A stretch of DNA of 21,487 nucleotides, taken from contig DKYD01000025.1 in assembly GCA_002492335.1 (NCBI GenBank), positions 3,501 to 24,987 of the forward strand. Reading direction: 5' to 3'. Source of the DNA: Lachnospiraceae bacterium UBA7109. GTDB lineage: Bacteria > Bacillota > Clostridia > Lachnospirales > Lachnospiraceae. The position numbers were made by a program, and so were the translations under genes. The notes under the pieces are model-generated. The model searched no databases, was not told where the DNA came from, and saw only the letters and a list, made by a program, of their open reading frames with translations. This document shows, piece after piece, positions 8,231-17,140 of this stretch (position 1 is the first letter of the stretch; each line of letters opens with the position of its first letter).

Positions 8231-9571
8231 CTATTCCTCTATTGTAAGTTCTGAAAAATAAAATCCTTCTTTACTTTCTAACTCTCTTCCCACAGAAATC
8301 ACTTTCCCATTATCTGCAATCTCCGTTGCCTCCTGCCATACAAAAAACAGCTTTTCCAGATCTTCCATGGATTTTACAGTATCTTCTGTCACATGGAATC
8401 TGCCATCCTGCACATTTTTCCTGTAAAATTCTGTAATTTCCTGCTTTGTATAAAGAGGCTTTAACACAAATTCTTCCAGCTCTTCCGGATTCCCGCCGTC
8501 TTCCCGGACAATCCGCTGCGGCGCAAACGCTTCTTTTTCTGTCTCCCGGTGACGGAACAGACTTTGCTCTGTTATCACATGAAACCGCTCTGTAAGCTGC
8601 ATTTTTTCCGACAGTCTTTTCAATATTTCCTCTTTCTTTCTACTCTGGTTCAAAAGATTTGCCAGAACAGCCGTCCGATCCTCTTCAGTAGCTCCTTCCA
8701 GCAGAATATAACGGATTCTCGCTGCCGCCCGGCTGGCAAATATCGTCTTCTGTTCAATCAGTTTATTATACCTCCGCTCAATAGCTTCAAACTCTCGCTC
8801 GATAAGATAAATCATATCCTCCGCCTCTTCACACAACGCTGGATTCTGCTGTCTTCTATTCTCATTCTCTCTCAAATTCTGGTCTATCAGTTCCCTGACC
8901 GCTTCCTTATACCGGTAAAAACTATCCGTTGTTGTAAGAATCGCATACTTTTTACTGTCATTATTATTCATTTCCCTTATCAGAACTTCCTGAATTCCCA
9001 GAAAGCTTTTCTGTCTGGACAGCTCATCAAAATATTCCCGCATTCCCTCCTGCATATCGGAAAGCATCTGCCTGAGCGACCGTGAAGCCGAAAGCGCGCT
9101 TTTCAAAATCTCATTATTTTTCTCTCTGTCTGCACTGTATGTGTACAAATAACTGTATATTGCCAGCACACTTTCTCTCTCTTTTGTACTTTCCCTACTG
9201 CATAAATGCTGAAACAGTTCCACATACAGGCGGCTGTATTCTGGAAAAGAAACTACATAACTATCCAGTGTTTCATCATAGTCACGTCTAAGCCAGCCCC
9301 AGTCTTCGAGATTTTTCAGGCATACAGACGCCATATTTGTCCTTGTCAGAAGCTCTCCCCCTTCATCAAACTGCTCCTCGCTCCAGTCCAGCATCTCTGC
9401 CGCTATCCGTTCGTTCATAATCATGTGACATTCCCGCTCCGTCAGTCCAAGCAGCGAATATGACTTTCCGGATTCCTGATAGATTGCCACAAGAAACTGC
9501 TGATAGTAATTCAGATATTTACTTGCAAAAAGCTTATAAAAGGCTTTGGGAATTTTACTGATTAAATTCAT
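8231..9571 (-). CDS. jetA: Wadjet JetA (MksF/kleisin-like) subunit
   Basis: A 446-residue protein resembling the JetA family of clostridial Wadjet loci (I recall it as DUF5716, the type III-like branch; not verified). It starts MNLISKIPKAFYKLF, has an N-terminal winged-helix-like region (about 20-115), long charged helices in the middle (about 120-330) and a C-terminal region near 370-446, as expected of an MksF-type kleisin bridging the two SMC heads. The ATG at 9571 follows AAGGAG at ideal spacing; an in-frame ATG at 9604 has none. It is 60 bp downstream of the AI-2E-type gene on the same strand, with no convincing terminator or promoter in the gap. It is the first gene of jetABC. Confidence 0.85.
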   Translation of the reverse strand: MNLISKIPKAFYKLFASKYLNYYQQFLVAIYQESGKSYSLLGLTERECHMIMNERIAAEMLDWSEEQFDEGGELLTRTNMASVCLKNLEDWGWLRRDYDETLDSYVVSFPEYSRLYVELFQHLCSRESTKERESVLAIYSYLYTYSADREKNNEILKSALSASRSLRQMLSDMQEGMREYFDELSRQKSFLGIQEVLIREMNNNDSKKYAILTTTDSFYRYKEAVRELIDQNLRENENRRQQNPALCEEAEDMIYLIEREFEAIERRYNKLIEQKTIFASRAAARIRYILLEGATEEDRTAVLANLLNQSRKKEEILKRLSEKMQLTERFHVITEQSLFRHRETEKEAFAPQRIVREDGGNPEELEEFVLKPLYTKQEITEFYRKNVQDGRFHVTEDTVKSMEDLEKLFFVWQEATEIADNGKVISVGRELESKEGFYFSELTIEE

Positions 9572-9631
9572 ATGTATCTCCTTAAAAGATGGATATCCCT
9601 CCATTTTTCATACACGAAATTTCTGTCGCTG

Positions 9632-10783
9632 TTATTCATCCTGCCTTCGCAGGCTCATAATGCCCTCAACCAAAATCTTCACATCCACCAGTATATAATC
9701 AAATGCACCGGCTTTATATAGATTTATTACGATCAGCCCTACCGGCACTGCGAAAATCATTCCGAATACACCGCCGATTTTATAACCAATATACAGGAGT
9801 ACCAGTGTAACAAGCGGATTAAGCCCCATACTGTCCCCTACAAGTTTCGGCTGGATAACCTGACGAACAAGCTGTGTGACTCCATACAGAATGATCAGAC
9901 CAGCCATCATTTTATAGTCTCCGACCATAAATTTATAAGCTGCCCACGGAATCAAGGCCGTCCCGGTTCCAAAAAACGGAAGAAAATCCAAAAATGCAAT
10001 TAATAACGCAAAAACAAAACTAAAGTGTACCCCGAGAATCAAAAAGGCAACTGTCAATATCAGGAACACAACTGCCATAATCTTTAACTGTGCTTTAAAA
10101 TATCCACCCACTGCATATTTCAGATTATCCATAACCATCGTCATACGCTTAACAATTGGATCCGGTGCAGCTTTTTTTGCCCATTCCAACACTTCCTCAC
10201 GCTCTGCGATAAAGAAATAAGAAGAAATAATCGTAACAATTGTGGAAATCAGCATTGACGGAATCCCCTTCGCGGCTCTCCCTGCCACATTGATAGTCGG
10301 CTCACTGATTTTACCGATCAGCTTTCCCACCGTCTGATCCAGATTGTCTACCAGCGTATGCCATCCTTCCTGAATTCCGGAAGGAAGCATCGCGAAAATC
10401 CCCGCCATATTTTTTCCAATCTCATCTAAACCACGCTCAATTTCCTCATACATTTCCGGCAAATTCTCAAGCAGGGACTTCATTTCTCTCCATAATCTGC
10501 TTCCCGCAAAATAAAAAAGAAAAATCAATGCCGCAAGCACTCCGATTACAATCAGGACCGAACCAAGCTTTTTGGTTATTTTCAGCCGTTTCTCCAGCCA
10601 GTTTACTACCGGACTTGCAATGGCTGAAATCAGCCATCCGATTACAAACGGCATAAAGAAAACAAGAAATTTAAATCCTACAACCAGGAAAAGCACTGTT
10701 GCCAGCAGACTGAATATCAGACTTACAATGACCTTCCAATATGGCCTGTTGTCCTGAACCATCACTTTATAATTCTGTTCCAT
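9632..10783 (-). CDS. AI-2E family transporter (YtvI/PerM-like membrane protein)
   Basis: A 383-residue polytopic membrane protein of the AI-2E/UPF0118 family. Hydrophobic segments at about 17-37, 38-58, 74-94, 176-194, 236-254, 256-282, 292-306 and 325-350 suggest seven or eight membrane spans, with an extended soluble part at about 100-170. Family-typical patches include GGYFKAQL (226-233), FLDFLPFFGTG (264-274) and a QPKLVGDSMGLNP stretch (311-323). Members export or exchange varied cargo, and YtvI-like ones occur in spore formers; the cargo here is unknown. The ATG at 10783 has GAAGG upstream and overlaps the end of yihA by 17 bp. An upstream TTG at 10822 would create a longer overlap and has poorer support. 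Confidence 0.88.
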   Translation of the reverse strand: MEQNYKVMVQDNRPYWKVIVSLIFSLLATVLFLVVGFKFLVFFMPFVIGWLISAIASPVVNWLEKRLKITKKLGSVLIVIGVLAALIFLFYFAGSRLWREMKSLLENLPEMYEEIERGLDEIGKNMAGIFAMLPSGIQEGWHTLVDNLDQTVGKLIGKISEPTINVAGRAAKGIPSMLISTIVTIISSYFFIAEREEVLEWAKKAAPDPIVKRMTMVMDNLKYAVGGYFKAQLKIMAVVFLILTVAFLILGVHFSFVFALLIAFLDFLPFFGTGTALIPWAAYKFMVGDYKMMAGLIILYGVTQLVRQVIQPKLVGDSMGLNPLVTLVLLYIGYKIGGVFGMIFAVPVGLIVINLYKAGAFDYILVDVKILVEGIMSLRRQDE

Positions 10784-11387
10784 CCTGCATACCTTCTTTC
10801 TTCTCCAGATACTCTGTTTCAATCAACTCCCAGATTTCATCCCTTCCCTGTTTGGTAACTGACGAGAATGGAATTATCGTTGTGCCCGGCAAAACCCCCA
10901 GACCCTGCCGCACCGCCTTTAACTGTTTTATTGTCTGGCTTCTCTTGATCTTGTCCAGTTTTGTAGCTATAATAACCGGTTGATATCCTTGTGCTGTAAT
11001 CCATTCATACATCATACGGTCATTTGCAGACGGGTCATGACGGATATCAATTAAAAGGAATACTGCCTTCAGCTGTCCGGAGCCGTGAAGGTATCTTTCG
11101 ATCAGCTTTCCCCACTCCTTTTTTTCTTTTTCTGATACTTTGGCATAACCATATCCCGGCAAATCCACCAGATACATTTCCTCATTAATATTATAAAAAT
11201 TAATTGTCTGCGTTTTACCCGGAGTCGCTGAAATACGGGCATATGACTTCCGATTCATAAGCGCATTGATCAGAGAAGACTTTCCTACATTTGATTTTCC
11301 GGCAAATGCAATCTCTGCAAGCTTATTGTCCGGCAGTTTACTTGTAATCCCACATACAGTTTCCAAATTAATATTTTTAATAATCAT
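10767..11387 (-). CDS. yihA: Ribosome biogenesis GTPase YihA/YsxC (EngB)
   Basis: A 206-residue TrmE-Era-EngA-EngB family GTPase needed for late assembly of the large ribosomal subunit. G1 GKSNVGKSS (30-38), switch-region TPGKTQTINFYN (55-66), G3 DLPG (75-78), G4 TKLD (142-145) and G5 SSV (175-177) are all present, and the length is normal. The ATG follows AGGGAAG. It lies 33 bp after lon, the usual clostridial order, and overlaps the next membrane-protein gene, so it is probably within the lon transcript. Confidence 0.96.
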   Translation of the reverse strand: MIIKNINLETVCGITSKLPDNKLAEIAFAGKSNVGKSSLINALMNRKSYARISATPGKTQTINFYNINEEMYLVDLPGYGYAKVSEKEKKEWGKLIERYLHGSGQLKAVFLLIDIRHDPSANDRMMYEWITAQGYQPVIIATKLDKIKRSQTIKQLKAVRQGLGVLPGTTIIPFSSVTKQGRDEIWELIETEYLEKKEGMQDGTEL

Positions 11388-11420
11388 GTCTCTTCCCTGC
11401 CTGTTTTCTTATTTTATTAT

Positions 11421-13751
11421 TTACTCTTCTTTTACCAGTGCAACAGCAAGCACTTCTTCCATATGTGATACCGGTATAATTTCTAATCCCTTTGTAATCT
11501 CTGCGGACATCTCTTTTACATCTGCTTCATTTTCTTTCGGGATAATGACTGTACGGATACCATCATTTTTAGCCGCCAAAAGCTTCTCCTTCAGTCCGCC
11601 GATTGGAAGCACCCTTCCTCTCAAAGTAACCTCACCGGTCATTGCCACATCCGCACGCACCTTTCTTCCGGAAGCTGCCGAAAGAATTGCTGTCGCCATC
11701 GTAATTCCTGCAGAAGGTCCGTCCTTTGGAATTGCTCCTTCCGGTATATGGATATGTACATCATGCTTTTTAAAAAATGCTTCTTCTATCTGATATTCTC
11801 TGCCAATAGAACAGATATAACTAATGCCGACTCTTGCTGATTCTTTCATTACATCTCCCAGCTGGCCTGTCATAAGGATTTCTCCCTCTCCCGGCATTAC
11901 ATTAACTTCGATCTGCAGGGTATCTCCACCGACGCTGGTCCACGCAAGTCCACATACAATTCCAACCGCATCTTTTTTATCAGAAGACTGGTATGTATAA
12001 ATTTCTCTTCCGAGATAATGTTTCAGATTCCGCTCTGTAACAGAAATCTTTTCCTTTCCTTCTTCCAGTATCTCTCTCGCAGCTTTCCGGCAAACATCAG
12101 CAATCTTTCTTTCCAGCCTTCTGACTCCGGCCTCTTTTGTATAACTACGTATCATTTTCCATACTGCTTTCTTGGTAATTGTTATTTTGCCATCCTCTAA
12201 TCCATGCCGCCTGAACTGTTTCGGCATCAGATGTTCCAATGCAATATGAAATTTCTCATTTTCGGTATAACTGTTAATTTCTATCACTTCCATGCGGTCA
12301 AGAAGCGGCGCCGGTATCGTCTGAAGCGTATTTGCCGTGGTGATAAATAAAACCTGCGAAAGATCTACCGCAACTTCCAGATAATGGTCTCTGAATTTCC
12401 GGTTCTGTTCACTGTCAAGGACCTCCAGAAGGGCGGAAAAAACGTCTCCTTTATAATCGGTGCTTACTTTATCAATTTCATCTAACAGCATTAATGGATT
12501 CTTTACTTTTGCATCTCTTAATCCTGCCGCTATCCGTCCCGGCATTGCCCCTACATAGGTCTTTCTATGACCTCTTATCTCAGCCTCATCGCGTACTCCG
12601 CCCAGTGAGACCCGGACATATGGCCTCTCCAGGGCTCCGGCAAGTGATCTGGCAATCGAAGTCTTCCCTGTCCCCGGCGGCCCGTAAAGACATAAAATCG
12701 GTGTCTCACTTTTCCTGGTCAATATTCGTACAGCCAGATACTCAAGAATTCTCTCCTTTACCTTTTCAAGTCCATAATGCTCCTGATTCAATACCTTTTC
12801 TGCATACTTTATATCCTGTCTCTCTTCACAGGCTTTATCCCAGGGCATTTCTAACATAGTCTCAATATAAGTACGCAAAACGCCTGCTTCCGCCGGACTG
12901 TTCATAGAACTACGAAATCTTTTAATTTCTTTAAAAAGCTTTTCCTTTACTTCCAGGGGACATACAAGTAATTCTGCCTCTTTTTCAAATTCATCTGCAT
13001 CAGATTGTACACTGTCATCTCCGAGTTCCTCACGGATCATCCGGATTTCCTCACGGAGAATGTATTCCCTTTGGTTTTTATCTACTTTTTCTTTCAATCT
13101 TGCCTGAAGCTCATTTTTAATTCCAAGCACCTGTATCTCATTGACAATCTTTAACGATACCATCTCATACCGTCTCTGCAGATCTGTCTGCTCCAGCATC
13201 TCCTGCGCTTCCTCCTGCTTCATTGGAAGACTTGCGGCAATCGTATCCACCAGCTTTTTCAAAGACTGAATTTCTTCTATCTGAACCGACATTTCTTTCG
13301 CCAGCTTCGGATTTTTCCCCATATATTCTTTAAAAAGATCTTTCAGGTTACTTACCATAGCCGTCCGGCTCACTTCCTGCTCCTCCCCGGAAGTATAACA
13401 GACGTCCGGAATAACTCTGACATTCCCTCGAAAATACTCTGTCTCCGGCTCCATCTCTTCAATCCGCGCGCGTTCCTCACCAACAACTAAAATCCGAAGA
13501 ACTTTTTTCGGCAGCTTTACAATCTGTTTTATGGCTGCGATACAGCCGACAGACTGTATATCCTCAATTCCCGGCTCTTCTATATCAATTTCTTTCTGTG
13601 CAGTCAGAAATATTTTCTGTTCCTCCTTCATTGCCTGCTCAATTGCACAGACGGATTTCTCCCTGCTCACGTCAAAATGTACTACTTCCTCCGGAAGAAC
13701 AATCATACCCCGGAGCGCCAGTACCGGCAGGCTTTTTCCCATATTTTCCAT
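11421..13751 (-). CDS. lon: ATP-dependent protease Lon (LonA)
   Basis: A 776-residue LonA protease that unfolds and degrades damaged and regulatory proteins in the cytosol. N-terminal substrate domain about 8-205, helical region to about 310, AAA+ module with Walker A GPPGTGKT (357-364) and Walker B MLLDEID (421-427), then the protease domain with the Ser-Lys dyad: Ser680 in PKDGPSAG and Lys723 in GGLKEKLLAA, 43 residues apart as in the E. coli enzyme. Full length and intact. The ATG follows a strong AGGAGG. A stable hairpin lies just upstream, after clpX, so lon may depend on read-through or on a promoter inside clpX. No CIRCE-type heat-shock element is visible upstream. Confidence 0.97.
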   Translation of the reverse strand: MENMGKSLPVLALRGMIVLPEEVVHFDVSREKSVCAIEQAMKEEQKIFLTAQKEIDIEEPGIEDIQSVGCIAAIKQIVKLPKKVLRILVVGEERARIEEMEPETEYFRGNVRVIPDVCYTSGEEQEVSRTAMVSNLKDLFKEYMGKNPKLAKEMSVQIEEIQSLKKLVDTIAASLPMKQEEAQEMLEQTDLQRRYEMVSLKIVNEIQVLGIKNELQARLKEKVDKNQREYILREEIRMIREELGDDSVQSDADEFEKEAELLVCPLEVKEKLFKEIKRFRSSMNSPAEAGVLRTYIETMLEMPWDKACEERQDIKYAEKVLNQEHYGLEKVKERILEYLAVRILTRKSETPILCLYGPPGTGKTSIARSLAGALERPYVRVSLGGVRDEAEIRGHRKTYVGAMPGRIAAGLRDAKVKNPLMLLDEIDKVSTDYKGDVFSALLEVLDSEQNRKFRDHYLEVAVDLSQVLFITTANTLQTIPAPLLDRMEVIEINSYTENEKFHIALEHLMPKQFRRHGLEDGKITITKKAVWKMIRSYTKEAGVRRLERKIADVCRKAAREILEEGKEKISVTERNLKHYLGREIYTYQSSDKKDAVGIVCGLAWTSVGGDTLQIEVNVMPGEGEILMTGQLGDVMKESARVGISYICSIGREYQIEEAFFKKHDVHIHIPEGAIPKDGPSAGITMATAILSAASGRKVRADVAMTGEVTLRGRVLPIGGLKEKLLAAKNDGIRTVIIPKENEADVKEMSAEITKGLEIIPVSHMEEVLAVALVKEE

Positions 13752-13770
13752 ATATTGATCCTCCTGTATT

Positions 13771-13807
13771 TAAAATAAGGTGGGTACAACTACTTCTTGC
13801 ACCCACC
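13771..13807 (-). terminator. Hairpin after clpX, terminator-like or attenuating
   Basis: On the minus strand an 11-bp stem (GGTGGGTGCAA / TTGTACCCACC, one G-T pair) with a 7-base loop at 13779-13807 is followed by TTATTTTA (13771-13778). It starts 8 bp after the clpX stop and lies 20 bp before the lon ribosome site. The U-tract is interrupted, so partial termination or an RNA-processing/stability hairpin is as likely as full termination. Confidence 0.7.
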
Positions 13808-13815
13808 CTTTTCTA

Positions 13816-15075
13816 CTACGCACTCTCTGTCTCAACAGATAATCGTTCACACTCTGGTTCTGACTCGCCTTTTACATGTTCTGCCGTAATCCGGCATACC
13901 CGCGAAGATTCATCGGAAGGAGCATGATACATAATATCCATCATTGTCTTCTCCATAATTGCACGGAGTCCCCTTGCACCGGTCTTACGTTTTAAAGAAA
14001 TATCCGCAATTTCATTCAATGCGCTTTCCTCAAATATAAGCTCCACATGATCCAGCTCCAACATCTTCTGATACTGTTTTGTAAGCGCATTTTTCGGCTC
14101 TGTAAGAATACGGATCAAAGCTTCCTTGTCAAGCATCTCTAACGCTACTGTTACCGGGACACGCCCTACAAGCTCCGGAATCAAACCAAATTTGATCAAA
14201 TCCTGCGGTAAAATCTGACTGAGAAGCTTATCCACATCATCTTCATGCTTCTCTGCTATCACCGCATTGAATCCAATAGATTTCTGGTCGATCCGCTTTT
14301 CAATAATCTTCTCAATTCCTTCAAACGCACCGCCGCAAATAAACAAAATATTCGTTGTGTCGATCTGGATCATTTCCTGATGAGGATGCTTTCTTCCTCC
14401 CTGTGGCGGAACACTTGCAATTGTTCCTTCTATAATCTTAAGAAGCGCCTGCTGCACACCTTCTCCGGACACATCACGGGTAATTGATGGATTCTCGGAT
14501 TTTCTTGTAATCTTATCAATCTCATCAATATAAATAATTCCATATTCCGCGCGCTCAATATCTCCATCTGCTGCCTGGATAATTTTAAGAAGAATGTTTT
14601 CCACATCTTCTCCCACATAACCAGCCTCCGTCAGAGCAGTTGCATCTGCAATCGCAAACGGTACATTTAATATTTTCGCAAGAGACTGGGCAAGCAGTGT
14701 TTTCCCACATCCGGTAGGTCCAAGCATTAAAATATTACTCTTCTGAAGCTCTACACCCAGATCTCTGGCTGCCATAATCCGCTTATAATGATTATAAACA
14801 GCAACAGAAAGAACTTTTTTGGCTTCCTCCTGTCCAATTACATAATCATCCAGAAACTCCTTGATTTCTACCGGTTTCAACAAATTGATATCAGCAAACG
14901 GATTCCAGTCGCTCTCATCCTCATATGCAAATTCTTCCTCTATAATCTCTGCACACACATCTACACATTCATCACAGATATAAGTCCCATTTGGACCTGC
15001 AATCAGTTTTCGAACCTGTGACTGCGGCTTATTGCAGAACGAACACCTCACCTGTTCGTCAAATCTTCCTGCCAT
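13816..15075 (-). CDS. clpX: ATP-dependent Clp protease ATP-binding subunit ClpX
   Basis: A 419-residue AAA+ unfoldase that feeds tagged substrates to ClpP. N-terminal zinc domain with C11, C14, C34 and C37; Walker A GPTGCGKT (119-126); pore loop GYVG (152-155); Walker B IIYIDEID (180-187); a C-terminal sensor-2 region KTGARGLR. All hallmark residues are present and the length is standard. The ATG follows GAGGTGA. It lies 33 bp after clpP, giving the classic clpP-clpX pair, and is closed on its 3' side by the hairpin at 13779-13807. Confidence 0.97.
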   Translation of the reverse strand: MAGRFDEQVRCSFCNKPQSQVRKLIAGPNGTYICDECVDVCAEIIEEEFAYEDESDWNPFADINLLKPVEIKEFLDDYVIGQEEAKKVLSVAVYNHYKRIMAARDLGVELQKSNILMLGPTGCGKTLLAQSLAKILNVPFAIADATALTEAGYVGEDVENILLKIIQAADGDIERAEYGIIYIDEIDKITRKSENPSITRDVSGEGVQQALLKIIEGTIASVPPQGGRKHPHQEMIQIDTTNILFICGGAFEGIEKIIEKRIDQKSIGFNAVIAEKHEDDVDKLLSQILPQDLIKFGLIPELVGRVPVTVALEMLDKEALIRILTEPKNALTKQYQKMLELDHVELIFEESALNEIADISLKRKTGARGLRAIMEKTMMDIMYHAPSDESSRVCRITAEHVKGESEPECERLSVETESA

Positions 15076-15108
15076 ACACTCACCTCTTCAATTCATTTCC
15101 GCATCTGC

Positions 15109-15690
15109 TCAGCGTCTTGTAATGACTTCATCAATCAATCCATACGCCTTCGCTTCTTCCGCGGACATAAAATTATCGCGGTCTGTGTCACGCTCAATCA
15201 CTTCTATCGGCTGTCCTGTATTTTCTGCCAGGATTCGATTTAACTTATCTTTTGTTTTCTGAATATGTTCTGCAACAATCTGGATCTCGGTTGCCTGCCC
15301 CTGCGCCCCACCTGACGGCTGATGAATCATAATCTCCGCATTCGGAAGAGCAAGTCTCTTTCCTTTTGTCCCTCCGGATAAAAGGAAGGAGCCCATACTT
15401 GCAGCCATACCGATACAAATCGTCTCGATATCACACTTAATATACTGCATTGTATCATAAATTGCCATACCTGCCGTAACAGAACCTCCCGGACTGTTAA
15501 TATAAAGATGTATATCCTTTTCCGGATCCTCTGCCTCCAAAAACAGAAGCTGTGCAACAATCACGCTTGCAGATACATCTGTCACTTCTTCACCCAGGAA
15601 AATAATTCTGTCCTTTAACAGTCTGGAATAAATATCATAGGAGCGTTCTCCACGACTCGTCTGTTCAATGACATAAGGTACTAAGCTCAT
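15109..15690 (-). CDS. clpP: ATP-dependent Clp protease proteolytic subunit ClpP
   Basis: A 193-residue serine peptidase forming the 14-subunit chamber partnered by ClpX. The catalytic triad is readable: Ser98 in GMAASMGS, His123 in IMIHQPSGG and Asp172 in DTDRDNF, matching the spacing of the E. coli enzyme. The N-terminal LVPYVIEQTSRGERSYDIYS is the usual processing and axial-loop region. ATG follows GGAGG. It sits 26 bp after tig and 33 bp before clpX, so the three genes should share a transcript from the promoter near 17075. Confidence 0.98.
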   Translation of the reverse strand: MSLVPYVIEQTSRGERSYDIYSRLLKDRIIFLGEEVTDVSASVIVAQLLFLEAEDPEKDIHLYINSPGGSVTAGMAIYDTMQYIKCDIETICIGMAASMGSFLLSGGTKGKRLALPNAEIMIHQPSGGAQGQATEIQIVAEHIQKTKDKLNRILAENTGQPIEVIERDTDRDNFMSAEEAKAYGLIDEVITRR

Positions 15691-15716
15691 GTTTATACCT
15701 CCACATTCTATAAAAA

Positions 15717-17003
15717 CTATTTTTCCACAGCATTCTCAGCAAGAAATGTAACTGCTTCCTGAACAGCCATATCTTCTTTGATCTGCTCTTTCTCTCTTTC
15801 GCTCATAAATTCTTTCAGTTTTTCTACTTCCATATTATAAGCTTCTGCCATCTTAGCAAGTTCTTCATCTACTTTTTCATCAGAAATTTCAATATTTTCC
15901 GCTTTTGCAACTGCTTCCAGGACAAGACGTGTCTGAATGCGCTTTTCTGCCTGCGGTCTTAATTCTTCCAACATCTTATCTGTAGTCATTCCCGTAAACT
16001 GGAAATACTGCTCCATAGTAAGCCCCTGTGACTTAAGTCTCTGCACAAAATCATCTGCCATCTGGCGCACCTGCGTGTCGATCATTGGCTCCGGAAGTTC
16101 CATCTGAGCATTTGCAACCGCCTGCTCTACAGCCTGGTCTTCTTTCTTTGCCTTTCCTTCAGACGCCTTCTGTTCTTTAATTTTTGCCTTTACATCTGCT
16201 TTATATTCTTCTAATGTATCAAATTCAGATACCTCAGCTGCAAATTCATCGTCGATTTCCGGCAGTTCTTTTGTCTTGATCTCATGAACTGTACACTTGA
16301 ACACAGCCTCTTTTCCCTTCAGATCCTCTGCATGATAATCCTTCGGGAAAGTAACATTTACTTCCACTTCTTTTTCTGCCTCAGCGCCAATTAGCTGGTC
16401 TTCGAATCCTGGAATAAAAGAACCAGAACCAATTGTCAACGGATAGTTCTCACCTTTTCCACCCTCAAACGGAACACCGTCAACAAAGCCCTCAAAGTCG
16501 AGAACGACTTCATCTTTATCCTGGACAGGACGACCTTCTACAACAACGGTTCTCGCATTCTTTTCAGCTTCCTCCTGAATCTTTGTATCTACTTCCTTCT
16601 GCGTCACACGCGTAGAAACCTTATCTACCTTAAGCCCTTTGTATTCTCCAAGTATTACTTCCGGCTTTGTAGCTACTTCCGCCGTAAAAATAAACGGTTT
16701 CCCCTTTTCAATCTGTACAACATCAATGGATGGCTGTGAAACAATCTCAAGCCCACATTCATCATATGCGTCGGAATATGCTTTTGGAATCAATTCATTT
16801 GTAGCATCCTCATAAAAAATCTCTGCACCATATGTTTTTTCAATAATCTGACGCGGCACCTTGCCTTTTCGGAATCCCGGCATACTGATCTTGTTTTTCT
16901 GCTTCATATATGCACTCTGAAGTGCTTTTTCCAACTCATCGGCAGATACTTCAATTGTAAGCTTCGCCATGTTCTTTTCTAACTTTTCTACCTGTAAACT
17001 CAT
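15717..17003 (-). CDS. tig: Trigger factor, ribosome-associated chaperone
   Basis: A 428-residue trigger factor that binds ribosomes at the exit tunnel and shields nascent chains. The ribosome-binding signature GFRKGKVP lies at 43-50, the FKBP-type prolyl isomerase domain at about 160-243 (DFEGFVDGVPFEGG, then IGSGSFIPGFE), and a helical chaperone C-domain follows to the end, rich in Glu and Lys. Length is normal. ATG follows AGGAGGAAATGATAA. First gene of tig-clpP-clpX, with its own promoter in the 137-bp gap upstream. Confidence 0.97.
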   Translation of the reverse strand: MSLQVEKLEKNMAKLTIEVSADELEKALQSAYMKQKNKISMPGFRKGKVPRQIIEKTYGAEIFYEDATNELIPKAYSDAYDECGLEIVSQPSIDVVQIEKGKPFIFTAEVATKPEVILGEYKGLKVDKVSTRVTQKEVDTKIQEEAEKNARTVVVEGRPVQDKDEVVLDFEGFVDGVPFEGGKGENYPLTIGSGSFIPGFEDQLIGAEAEKEVEVNVTFPKDYHAEDLKGKEAVFKCTVHEIKTKELPEIDDEFAAEVSEFDTLEEYKADVKAKIKEQKASEGKAKKEDQAVEQAVANAQMELPEPMIDTQVRQMADDFVQRLKSQGLTMEQYFQFTGMTTDKMLEELRPQAEKRIQTRLVLEAVAKAENIEISDEKVDEELAKMAEAYNMEVEKLKEFMSEREKEQIKEDMAVQEAVTFLAENAVEK

Positions 17004-17074
17004 TTATCATTTCCTCCTGTTTCTATCCCATCCTTTTGTATCTGCGTAAAATGGGCAATTGCATTCATTGAAAG

Positions 17075-17083
17075 AGTATAACA
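17075..17083 (-). promoter_or_regulatory. Extended -10 promoter of tig-clpP-clpX
   Basis: The minus strand reads TGTTATACT, an extended -10 (TGnTATACT), about 72 bases before the tig start. The hexamer 17 bases upstream (TAGATA) is a poor -35, as tolerated by extended -10 promoters. No CtsR or CIRCE heat-shock operator was recognised around it. Confidence 0.5.
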
Positions 17084-17140
17084 TAAAACTTCTCAAATAT
17101 CTAGTCCTACATTTCATTTAGACAAAGTATTCTTTCTTTA

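Noticed and set aside
9589..9604. Small hairpin (ATGGA-N6-TCCAT) in the AI-2E to jetA gap
   Set aside because: Only five paired bases; too weak to call a terminator, although a T-run follows on the minus strand.
17004..17140. Heat-shock operator (CIRCE or CtsR box) upstream of tig
   Set aside because: I looked for the inverted GCACTC/GAGTGC-type repeat and the GGTCAAA direct repeat and found neither.
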